From Plantago major (taxonomy: Eukaryota; Streptophyta; Magnoliopsida; Lamiales; Plantaginaceae), in NCBI GenBank assembly GCA_026545765.1, contig JAIFAC010000267.1, positions 1 to 64,000 of the forward strand: DNA of 64,000 nt, written 5' to 3'. Of the stretch, positions 14,106 through 25,300 are shown piece by piece. The notes under the pieces were generated by a model. It saw only the letters and a program-made list of their open reading frames with translations, was not told the DNA's origin and searched no databases. Every line of letters starts with the position of its first letter. Position 1 is the first letter of the stretch. The translations under genes were made by a program, and so were the position numbers.

Positions 14106-14290
14106 CTCTTTATATAGTGTAGGATTTGAAATTGGTGTTTGAAAGAGATTTGATTCAAGAATTCTTTGCGTAAAAACTTAATCTTGATTTGCAGAGATTG
14201 TAGAAGTTTTGCAGAATCAAGAGAAGGATTTGCTATTTTTGTGCAAGATGAGTTTTGATTAGGCAAAAGTGATTTCCTATGCCAAAATCC

Positions 14291-14300
14291 TATATATATA
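14291..14300 (-). promoter_or_regulatory. TATA box of the accessory gene, element A
   Basis: A TATATATATA run with the conserved flank GCCAAAATCC on its plus-strand left side. It is shared in position and context with B (5167) and C (31089). Confidence 0.55.
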
Positions 14301-14930
14301 GCAATATGAATCCCAATGCATAAATACATACAAATTGATTTTGTGTGTAAGTATCTGTGATTTGCAAGGTGCGTGAGCAAAGCTAGTTCGGCATTAAATG
14401 CTTAGTGGGCCATGTCCAATTTCAACAAATTCACTATTTATCGTGAATTAATTTCCACCGCATGCATCAATCGCTAATTTCATCAAGGGTCACCATTGCT
14501 TTCAAAGAATGATCACAATCAACAAATGTAATTGTGCCCATTTAATGAATTTTGGCTCATAGCTTCTCAATCACGCTTGTATGACCAAGAACACTGCTTG
14601 ATCAATATGTCTTATACTTAGGATTTTTCCAAGTTTTTCATCAAGATAGAAATAATGCGAAGTTTCAAGAGAGTAGTCGATCGCAGATAGTTATACTATT
14701 CTCTTTGTGTTCTGCTTATAGAGTGATTCAGATATCCGAGTTCCGCCTCGTAGATCTTAAGCCATCTTTTGCTTTTAGCCTTTTGACTTCCGGATACTGC
14801 TCCAAATTTCTTTTCTTTCTCTCTCCGGATACCCGCTCCAGATACCTCTTCTCCGGATGCCCGCTCCATAATTCTCTTCTCCGGATGCCCGCTCCAGATA
14901 CCTGAACTCTTTCACTCATTGGTAGTTCCA

Positions 14931-17900
14931 TTAGTCCAAGACTATGTCTTAAGGCTAAGAATCTACTTTCTTGTAGTGGCTTAGTGAAGATATCGCAAGT
15001 TGGTCTTCGTACAATCTTGAGTATCTCTATATCGCCTTTTCAACATGGTCTCGATGAAGTGATGTCTAACATCAATGTGCTTTGTTCGCATGAAATTTAG
15101 GATTATGTAATCGCAATAGCACTTGTGTTGTCAGTAAAATGGGAGTTTTCTTCTCATCGAGTCCATAGTCTTTAAGTTGTTGTTGTATCCACGTAATTTG
15201 TGTTGTACAACAACCAAAGAATATATTCAAATTCCGTGGTAGAAGTTGCAATTGAGTTTTGCTTCTTGCTAAACCATGAGATAAGTCTAGTACCTTAAAC
15301 CCAAGTTCCCGAGGTACTTTTCCTATCAAGCAATGATCCAAAGATAATCGCCCATTCGAGTACCCAAATAAACTCAATCCACTTTCTTTAGGATACCACA
15401 ATCCTACATCTACTGCACTTTTACATACCTTAATATTTTCATAGCAATGTTGTAGTGTGTTTGCATTGGATTTGTCTGAAATCTAGCACACACTCCAATG
15501 GCGTATTGAATATCAGGTCTACTTGCAGTGAGGTAAAGTAGTGAACCTATCAATTTCCTATACTTATGTTCTTCAACACTCTTATCGATTCAAGATAGGT
15601 CATTTTCGTTCCAATGCTCATAGGTATCTTAGCATTCTTTTCGTAGGCTTGAGATTAAATTTTGTGAGCATATCTTTTGCATACTTTGTTTGACTAATGA
15701 ATATTCCATCATTGAGTTGCTTGACTTGCAATCCTAGAAAATAATTCATTTCTCCCATCATGCTCATCTCAAACTTGCTTTTCATGAGATTTGCAAAGTC
15801 ATTACAAAGTTGCTTGTCCTTAGATCCAAATATGATGTCATCAACTTCACCTTTCTTGAAACCACTTTCCGTAAGGTACTTGGCAAAGTGTCATACCATG
15901 CTCGAGCCTGCTTCACCCATACAGAGCTTTCTGTAGTTTATAGACCATTCTACTTTCTGAGGAAACTTCAAAGCCAGGTGGTTGCTCAACATAAACTTCT
16001 TCTGCAAGTTCATCGTTCAAGAATGCACTTTTGACATCCATCTGATAAACTTTGAAATCTTTATGAGCTGCAAAGGCTAGAAAGAGTCTTATTGCATCCA
16101 ATCAAACTGCATATGACTCCAAAATCTAAGCTTCAAATGGTAAATCCTCGCAACCAATCTTGCTTTGTTTCTGGTTATTTCACCAGATTCATTCATCTTA
16201 TTTCTGAAAACCCATTTAGTTCCAATCATAGATATTCCTTCTATAAATGGAACTAGTTTCCAGACTTTGTTTCTCTCAAATTGATCCAACTCTTCTTGCA
16301 TTGCAGAGATCCAGTCTTGGTCTCCTAATGCTTCTTCTATATTTTTAGATTCAATATTCGAGATGAAACATCCAAAGAGAGAATTAGCATTTTCAGCTAT
16401 TGCTCTCCTAGTCCTGACACCTTGATTAATTGGTCCAATTACATCCTTTGCAGGATGATCTTTGATCCATCTCATCATAGGTTTAGTGCTAGTAGATCAA
16501 TATCCAAGTGATTCAATGTGAATCACTAAGATTATGATTTGAGACATCCGACATATGGGAAATGTCATAGATATCCGACACTTTTTCAAAGTTGTTAGAG
16601 ATATCCGAACTTGCATTTCAAAGCCTTATTTTTTATACCTCTTCATGATGAAGGTTCTCAAGAATCTGCTCCATTTCTCGAAAACTCATAGGAAATTCCT
16701 CATCATGTCCGTGAGTCATCTTGTTGTTACTAGGCATATCAAGCTTTTCACGCCGAGTCATCCTCACTTTCCATAATGATGTTTCTCCTTTCCGAGGATT
16801 CTTCTTTAGAATCCTCAAGAATAGTTCTTTGAACCTTTCGAGAGTTCATCATTAGAGGTGTTTTCTTATTTCCTTCATAGAATACAACATGAATTGATTC
16901 TTCAATTTTCTTTGTTCTTTGTTGTAAACTCAGAGGCTTTGCTATTTGTGGAATAACCAAGAAATACACCTTCATCTCTTTGGTTGAAATGTTCTCAGAT
17001 AATTTTTCCATTGTTTAGAATAAAACATTTACAACCAAATACTCTCGATGTTTGATATTAGGGGTCTACCAACCAAGATTTCATAGGGTCTTGTCATGGT
17101 GTTTGTTTATCAAACATCCTGTTTCGTGTAGTGTCGTGTTTACAGCCTTCAACCCAATAAATTTCACTTATTTCAAAGGTCACTAGCATTGTCCTTGGTA
17201 CTTCTTTAAGGGTTCTGCTTTTCCTTTCTCGCAACACCATTTTGTTGAGGTGTTCTTACAGAGGAAAGTTGGTGTATACCTTTGCAGTACAAAACTCCTT
17301 TATGTAATCGTCGACAAACTCAAGACTATGGTCTGCTCGATTGCAGATACCTTGTCATTTTTCATGACTTCAAGCTTTTTCAAAGAAGTTTGGTATTCCA
17401 CCGGCATCGATTTGTGTTTCGTAAAGACAACCCAAGTGAATCTTGAGAAGTCATCTACAACAACTGCATTCATATTTCTTTCCTCGCATAACTAGTTACG
17501 TATGATTCAAAAAGATCCATGTGTAATAGTTGCAGTGGTCTAACACTAGAGTGTCCGATTTTCGACTTGAAAGAGATCTTAGATTGTTTCCCATCCGACA
17601 AAGTGTAATGTATACCATCCTTTCCGAAGATGTTCGGGAAGGCCAACCACTAACTCTTTCGCAAGTCTGCTCGTAGTTTTGAAGTTCAAGTGACTCATTC
17701 TTTTGTGCCATAACCAAAGGCTCTTCAGGTGACCAGATTGACTCACCATGAGACATTCTTCAACAGGTGATGCCCAATCGGCAACATAAAGATCGCTTTC
17801 CACGACCAACTAAGACTGGCTCGCTTGACTCATTGTTAATTAGTTTGCAATATTTAGCTTTGAATTTTATACTAAAACCTCTTGCAAACGCCTCATGCTA

Positions 17901-18110
17901 AATAGATTATATTTCAAATCCTTAACATGTAATACGCCGTTGATTGTTAAAGTCCCCAATTTGACGCTACAAATCCTGTAGAGGGATTTAATTCTCCTCC
18001 AAGAAATCTAATATCCGTCCCGTGTTGCAAGCTTTGTAATCACTGATTTGATTTGTCTCCGTCATGTGCTTTCCGTGATCCACTATCAAATAGCCATTGT
18101 GCTTTAGTCC
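14931..18110 (-). pseudogene. pol region of element A (protease, integrase, RT, RNase H)
   Basis: On the minus strand, the protease end lies near 18050-18110 and the gag-pre-integrase/integrase zinc region near 17640-17710 (LWLWHKRMSHLNF, the HxxxxH-type start). The integrase core follows down to about 16750. The N-terminal part of reverse transcriptase lies at 16089-16478 ([20 protein letters not shown]), the RT core at 15913-16101 ([20 protein letters not shown], the first catalytic Asp region), and RNase H at 15072-15401. The domain order is that of copia. It is a fossil with numerous breaks as read. Confidence 0.85.
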
Positions 18111-20668
18111 AGGAGGCATTCTGCACACAACAGGAAACAGGAGATTAGGTTCTCATATCTTTGATGGAACCGTTAGAATTAAAAGATCTTCCAGTATGAA
18201 TCCATTTTTGAATGAATTTCTTTGAAGTATTCTTTTGTCTGACAGGAACATAAGGAGGAATTCTATTTGAATGAATGTTATCACTAGTAAGAATTATTTT
18301 CTTCCTTGGTGTGTTCCTAGGTGCTCCATATGATGCTTTCAGACACTGTCAGTTTCGAGTTTGCTTTTCAAAGAACTTAGCTTTCCTTGCCGATTTCTTC
18401 TAGCCCGCATTCGATTTTCAAAGGGCTTGATTTAACTTCCACTTCGATAATTGCTTTGAGCAATTCTAGCTTTCACCATCGCTCGCTCCCGCTTGTACTC
18501 ATGAGCAAGTTGTTTTCCGATGCCTTTGTAGCCAATACTGCTTGAGCACTTGAAGCTATCTCGAGATCTTTTCTCAAAGCCTTTACTAGTCTCGTCAGTC
18601 CAATTTCTTTCCGTAAAAGTGACATGGGAGAATTTGCCACCCCAATTCTACCTTTTTGAGAGACATAGCATCGTGGTGTTTACACTTTTCAAAGGTTGTG
18701 TTTCTTTTCGTAGACGTGCCCAATAGCTTTTGTTTTTGACTTGTTTTTCCACAAAGGTTTAGTCGAATCGCTTTCCTTTGTCAACAATCTTTGTCTTCAC
18801 CGATACTATAGATTGCATGGGAACCGCCTTGTCGAGTACTTACAAATGTTCTTCTCTCCTTACTCTTATTCAGAGTGATAGAACAATCATTCGTGTATTC
18901 AAATTTCAAGTCCTTTCTTTTTCTCAAGGATCTCTTAAGTAAAATTGTACTTCAAGAAGAGTGTCACTAGCTTTGGCATAAGATTGAAAAGATAATTCTT
19001 TCTTCTTCGAGTTCCTTGTTCTCGTAAAGAAGATCTTCATAATTCTTTCGTAATTCAAATTGCTTCTTTATGTGACTTTCAGCCTCAGATATCGAGCTTT
19101 GAGAGATGCATTTTCAGCATCCTTTCTCTCAAATACTTTAACTAATTGAGAATTTTCCTTGCAAGAGAATTCTTTTCTTCAAGGTTTTCGACTTAGCTCG
19201 GATCATTAGAAATTCTCTTTCATAGATGTCAAGTTCTTTCCGAGATTTTCTAGATTTTTATTTCCTCTTCATCACTTTCATAAGTATAACAAGAAGTATG
19301 TGTTACCTCATCACCATAAGATGCTTTTCTATGTTGGAGATGTCCGACCACAATTTCAAAGAACTCCACACATTTCATTCTTCTTGAGGTCAAGTCGATT
19401 ATATCATGAGTAACTCCACATAATTGGTGATGGTAAGGTTGAGTCATCTGAATTGTCATCTTCGTAATCTCTCAACGCTTAGAGCATCCAGCTTGAATTT
19501 GATTTTCTTTCTTTCGCTAACAAAGCTCGCTTCTTCAAGATTCTCCTATCTTTCTTGTCACCGTCCTTAGTTTGTCGAGGCGTGACAATCCTTCTTGAAG
19601 TGACCAGGTTTCGATAATAGAAATAGATATCGCTTCCAATTTCGCTTCCTCAAGACATGATGCTTTCTCGAAATGGGTTTGTTCAATGAGCTTTGCATAT
19701 TTTTGTATCGGTGATAGTTTGAGCCAGATGCTTTCTCTTCGCTTTCCTTCTTTCAATTTCTCGATCGATATATTTGCTCATTTGCTTTGCGCAAGAGCAT
19801 CCTTAGTTTCTTCCTTGCTTTTCTTCTTTCGTAAGTTCCTCGAGTAACTAGAGCAATGTTTTGCAACTTTTCGCTTGTTTGTTCTCTTTGAGTTGTCTCA
19901 CAATCAACAGAGTAAGATGAGAGAAAAGTTCCACCGAGTGATATTTGGCATTCCTCGTTAAAATAAAAGAATTTGGTATGCTCCCAACAGGTTAAGACTT
20001 CCGACAATAGTCTTAATCTTTTCCGACCGGGAGTATCTGCTTTCCCAAGAGCTGCCATGTCACTCATGAGAGTGGTAAACCAAATCAAGTTCTTCCAAAG
20101 TTTCAGGGTCCTTGTTTGAAATTTTGAAATTTCAACTTGAGAACTTCAACTTGTTTTCTTTGGTTTCTCGCCCGCATTGATTTCTTCAATCACTGCCAGT
20201 GCAACTTTCGCCGCTTTAGCACCCCACGATTAATCAGATGCTCAGTGTCGATCCGATGATGATATTACGAGCTTGACCATCCAGACGATTTCTCTTGGCA
20301 TCTTCCGATGTCCAGAGTTCTCTGGCTTTCGTTCAGAATAACTCGACTAGTAGATCTCCCACTTGTCGACGATCGGTTTGTGAAGATCCTTCGCTTGATC
20401 TTTGTCTCTACCATTAGAAACCTCCATGACTTGTTTGAGTTGTTGAATGACTATTGGGCCATTCTTTATCACTTCGATCATTTCGTCACTTATGGCTTCA
20501 AGGTGGAGCATCATGTTATTTTTACATTTCTCGTAATTCTCCGTTTGAGAATGGGTGCATCACCGAGACATACCGCACACTCAACACACAAATTAAATAG
20601 TCCTCGAAATGGACAAAGTTCCTTCACCTATCCGGGGATCTAGGTTCAAGGTATATTGTGAACCTCCC
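18111..20668 (-). pseudogene. gag region of element A
   Basis: This stretch between the primer-binding site and the protease is colinear with the clearer gag of element B (25100-27290). Recognisable pieces are at 19753-20088 (MSDMAALGKAD, also present in B and C) and around 19580-19640, where the CCHC zinc knuckle region lies. The 3' part (18400-19500) codes for lysine/glutamate-rich material, an extended gag C-terminus. It is broken in many places in this reading. Confidence 0.75.
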
Positions 20669-20680
20669 GCCTCGATACCA
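20669..20680 (-). other. Primer-binding site of element A
   Basis: On the minus strand this begins TGGTATC, two bases after the LTR terminal CA, matching the start of the initiator-methionine tRNA complement (TGGTATCAGAGC) commonly used by plant copia elements. The match is partial as read. Confidence 0.7.
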
Positions 20681-20682
20681 CT

Positions 20683-22332
20683 TGTTGGTCCAGATAACGG
20701 CAAAGTAAAAGACTAGGGGTGAATAGTCTTTAAAACTTTTGTCGATAAACTATTTCTCGATATCTAATAGATATCCATACTTAGAATCGAGCTGAAGACT
20801 TAATAAAGATAAGTGCGTAAATGCTAAAGTGTGTGTGTGTGTGTCAAATGTAAATACGTAAAGGTAAATAACATGCAAGTATAGTGGTATCCTGAGGTAT
20901 GAATCCTCCAACTAATCCACTTCGTCTACCGAGACCTAGAATTCACTAGAACATGATAATTGAATTCACCTTACAATAATCCTATTCTAAGATTCTTAAA
21001 CAATTGGTTCCCAACCAAATGTTCCCCGAGTTGTTCCCCGCTTTCACCAAGTACTTCCGTACTCGTAAACCTTTTGAGTTATTCCTAGCTTCCCAATCTA
21101 AGTACTTCCTATACTCAATAACCTTGAGTTATTCCTTAGTTTCCCAAATCAAGTACTTCCTATACTGTAACCTTGGAGTTATTCCCGATTTTCAAACTAA
21201 GTACTTCAGACCACGCCAGCTTATGGTGTTGGTTTTGCTCGAGTTGTCGATGAGCTTCCTTAATAACTTATTCAATATTCAGATAGCTCGTGAATCAAGT
21301 ATACTTAATACACTTTTCAATGTATGGTATCTTGTTCTTTTATCGACCTAAGTCTTAGATAAATGTTCAAGAGAATGAATCTCGATGCTTGATCTTTCGC
21401 TTCAACTCTTTCACGATAGCTATGCTTGTTTAGGATCGTGACACTTAGAACTTCAAGTTACTCAAAATCAAAAGCTTTGGTAATGTAAAGCTTTGAGGAT
21501 AAGTAAGTTACTTTGAGAGAGTAAGATGTTCATTGCTTTCAAAGTGTGTCGGTGTCTCTTCAAGCGCCTAAGTGTTGATATTAATAGATGAATTTGAGTG
21601 CCGCTTGAATAGTATCCGTTAGCTCAAATTCAAACTATTGATATCTGTGTATAGATCAGAAGGCTTTGTCTTCTTCTTCGTCGCCGCTGCTTTTATTCGT
21701 ACATCTCCGTCTGCATTAAATGCATTGTACTATACTTTTGTCTCAGAGTGCCAACGAACTATGCTTTGTATCGTAGACTAGTGTTATCTCGATTCTTTGC
21801 ACGCCCTTATCTTCAATCTTCAGATACCACTTTTATTGAAACAACTTTGTTTGCAATATATATATTTCTTTTCGTAAATGTGGTTAATGCTCAAGGTATC
21901 GAGAATAGATATCGTGGACACTTTCCTTGTTTTCGATAGGCCTCTTATTTCTCGTGATATCTCTTGTGACATAGTTTGTATAAAACTATTCGTGTCTTCA
22001 AGATATCCGCTAAGATATCCGAAAATACTTCAAGAATCTTGTGCGCTTCTTCAAGTCTTCAATGTCGCTGAGCTTGTTCTCGCTTGGATGTCTTCTTCTT
22101 GGTCTTCTTCATAAAATAAAATTACATTTTGAGACCTAACATCCTATACAAGATTAGCTAGACTATCATACTTAGTGAGTTTCCTCTTTACAATGTTCAA
22201 GTGAACCAAGAGTACTAATCACCTTTCTGAGACTAAGATAAGTCATCATGTTGCTGATCAAAATCTAAACAGATATTTCTAACAAAATATCTAACAAATT
22301 TCCTAACAAATTTCCCAACAAATTTCCCAACA
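20683..22332 (-). repeat. 5' LTR of element A
   Basis: This 1,650-base LTR is colinear with 6765-8416. Compared with its partner, the outer end has two additional units of an AAATTTCC(C/T)AAC repeat. Differences between the two LTRs cluster in CAG/CTG-type words, so they should not be used directly as an age clock. Confidence 0.92.
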
Positions 22333-22337
22333 CTTGT
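22333..22337. repeat. Right target-site duplication of element A (CTTGT)
   Basis: It matches 6760-6764. Directly after it, element B pol continues (CCTTAGATCCAAATATAATG). Confidence 0.93.
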
Positions 22338-25300
22338 CCTTAGATCCAAATATAATGTCATCTACATATACTTGAACTAAGAGTAGTTTTCCATCATGAT
22401 TTAAAGTAAATAAAGTTTTATCAATTTCACCTTTCTTGAAACCACTTTTCAGAAGGTATTTGGCCAAAGTGTCATACCATGTTCTTGGAGCCTGTTTCAA
22501 TTCAGAAGAGCTTTCAGAGTTTATAGACCATTCTTCTTTCTGAGGAAACTTCAAAGCCAGGTGGTTGCTCAACATAGACTTCCTCAGCAAGTTCACCATT
22601 CAAGAATGCACTTTTGACATCCATCTGATAAACTTTAAAATCTTTATGAGTCAGAAGGCCGAAGAGTCTTATTGCATCCAACTGCAACCGTGTATATGAC
22701 TCATCAAAATCTAAACCTTCAGTCTGGGTGAATCCCTTGGCAACCAACCTTGCTTTGTTTCTGGTTATTTCACCAGATTCATTCATCTTGTTTCTGAAAA
22801 TCCACTTAGTTCCAATCACAAATATTCCTTCTACAAATGGAATTAGTTTCTAGACTTTGTTTCTTTCAAACTGATCCAACTCTTCTTGCATTGCAGAGAT
22901 CCAGTCTTGGTCTCTTAATGTTTCTTCTATAGTTTTTGGTTCAATGTTTGAGATAAAACATCCAAAGAGAGAATTAGTATTTTCAGTTATTGCTCTCCTA
23001 GTCCTAACACCTTGATTGATTGGTCCAATCACATCTTTTGAAGGATGATCCTTGATCCATCTCATCATGGGTTTAGGGCTAGTAGGGTCAACATCTATGT
23101 GATTTGAATGTGAATCACTATGATTATGACTTGATACTTCTTCAGTATCTGTGACATTTTGCACCTCAGAAGGGCGGTGAATGTCTGACACTTGCTCAGT
23201 GTGAGAGCTCGACATGCCTCAGAGAGGTCATTTCGAGTTAGCTCTCGATGAACATCTTCGCCATTTCGAATTCTCATAGGAAATTCTTCATCATGTCTCG
23301 AGAATCATCTGTTGTTACTAGGCATTTCATGCTTTTCTTCGCCGAGTCATCCTCCCTTTCCATAATGATGTTTTTCCTTTCGAGGGTTCTTCTTCGTAAT
23401 CCTTTATCATTAGTTCCTTGAACCTTTTGAGAGTTCATCGCCAGGGGTGTTTTCGCTTCCTTCATAGAATACAACATGAACCGATTCTTCAATCTTCTTT
23501 GTTCTTTTGTTGTAAACTCAGATGCTTTGCTATTCATAGAATAAGCAAGAAACACACCTTCATCTGCCTTTGGTTGAAATGTTCTTAGATACTCTTTTCC
23601 ATTGTTAAGAACAAAACATCTACAACCAAATACTTTTAGATGTTTGATATTAGGGGGTCTACCAACCAAGAGTTCATATGGGTCTCATGGTGTTTGTTTA
23701 TCAAACATCTGCTCGAGTGTAGCATGTCAGGTTTACAGCTTCAACCCAATAAACTTCACTTATCTCAAAGGTCGCCTAGCATTGTCCTTGCCGCTTCTTT
23801 ATGTTCTATTTTTCCTTTCGCAACACCATTTTGTTGTGGTGTTCTTACAGAGGAAAGTTGGTGTAGTATACCTTGTCGGTACAAAATTCCTTTATGTAAT
23901 CGGGTCGACAAACTCACTATGGTCTGCTCGATTGCGTATACCTTGTCATTTTTCATGACTTCGCTTATTCAAGAAGTTTGGTATCTCCACCTTGCATCGA
24001 TTTGTGCTTCGTAAAGACAACCCAAGTGAATCTTGAGAAGTCATCTACAACAACAAGACCATACTTCTTTCCCGCATAACTAGTTACGTATGATTCAAAA
24101 GATCCATGTGTAATAGTTGCGTGTTCTAACACTAGAGTGTCCGGTTTTGGACTTGAAAGAGATTTTGATTGTTTCCCATCCGACAGTGTAATGATACCAT
24201 CCTTTCTGAAAGATGTTTTCGGAAGGCCAACCACTAACTCTTTCTTGGAAAGTTTGTTCAGAGTTTTGAAATTCAATTGACTCATTCTTTTGTGCCATAA
24301 CCAGTGTTCTTCTGTGTGACCTGATTGACTCACCATGAGACATTCTTCAGTTGTGGAAGATGCCCAATCGGCAACATAAAGACTTCCTTTCCGCCGAGCA
24401 ACCAAGACTGTCTGCTTTGACTCATTGTCTATAAGTTTGCAATACTTTGCTTTGAATTTCACAGTAAATCCCTTGTCTGCAAACTGGCTCATGCTAAATA
24501 GATTATATTTCTAACCCTTAACATGTAATACGTCAGTGATTGTTAATGATCCTAATTTGACGTTGCCAAATCCCAAAGAGGGATTTAATTCTCCTCCAAA
24601 GAATCGATGTCCGTCCATTGTTGCAAGCTTTGTAGTTGACCAGTTTTGCTTTGTCTCCTGTCATGTGCTTTCCGCATCCACAATCAAATAGCCATTGAGC
24701 ATTAGTCCAAGGGGCGTTCTGCACAAAACATGAAACAGGAGTTAGGTTCTTGCTTCAGAGATAGAACCAATTAGACTAAACATTCTTCCAGTAGGAATCC
24801 ACATTGTAGTGAATTTCTTGGGAGTTTGTTTTGTTCAACTTGATCGTAGGAGATGCAATAAAATCGAATTTTGATCTCAATCTTCCTTCTTGGGTGTTTC
24901 TAGGTGTTCCTTTTGGTGCTTTCTCGACCTCGGTTTCGGGTTGCTTCAAAGAACTTAGCCTTTCGCCGTGTTCCTTCTAACTCGCATTCAGCTTTTCAAG
25001 GGCTTGAGATTTCTTCCACTTCGCCTATCATTGCTACGCAATATCACTTTGCGCCATTGTTCTTGTCCTTCCTTATATTTTGTAGAAGAACTTTTCCAAT
25101 AGCACGATAGCCAATGCCATTTCGAACACCTTCGCTTTCTCAATGCGCCTTCAAGCCTTACTAGTTTCTCGCACCATCTTTATTTTCATAAATGGTACAG
25201 CTCAGAATTTGTCTATTCCAGCAATTCTTCCCTTCCTAGTAATATAGCAATGTGGATGGTCGCATGTCCGAGGGTCAGGTTTCTTTCGTAACCTTATCCA

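Larger units (their letters stand above)
8436..14930 (-). pseudogene. Accessory (env-position) gene region of element A
   Basis: About 6.5 kb between RNase H and the polypurine tract. On the minus strand there is a TATA box (14291-14300), an ATG at 14103-14105, then a 5' part coding around 13192-13720 for stretches such as NPFKLGKIAFMKFVKKIEGL, a central set of short blocks bounded by splice-like signals (about 11700-12200), then an acidic stretch (10813-11121, runs of D and E) and a heptad-rich likely coiled coil (10479-10847). A short acidic motif of the type EEVNG followed by a D/E-rich tract recurs in element B near 2300. I do not recognise the protein. The position suggests the env-like frame of Sireviruses; coiled coils have been noted in such frames. 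It is broken in this reading. Confidence 0.55.
6765..22332 (-). mobile_element. Element A: structurally complete Ty1/copia retrotransposon nested in element B (fossil)
   Basis: This 15.6-kb element reads on the minus strand. In element order it has a 5' LTR (20683-22332), a primer-binding site, gag, protease, integrase, reverse transcriptase and RNase H, a 6.5-kb accessory region, a polypurine tract and a 3' LTR (6765-8416). LTRs begin and end with TG/CA and an exact 5-bp target duplication flanks it. The order integrase before reverse transcriptase marks it as copia. The exact duplication and colinear LTRs suggest a fairly recent insertion. Its reading frames are broken many times as given, so it is a fossil, though part of the damage may be sequence error. 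Its length is large for copia and fits Sirevirus-like elements with an extra 3' gene. Confidence 0.93.

Noticed and set aside
13961-14122. Plus-strand frame starting MAPPQIIRDLKSN, seen in elements A and C (30767)
   Set aside because: It is antisense to the accessory gene and conserved only because that region is conserved. The frames diverge after about 14 codons.
8436-14930. Envelope glycoprotein in the accessory region
   Set aside because: No clear signal peptide, cleavage site or membrane anchor could be seen. Position alone is not enough.
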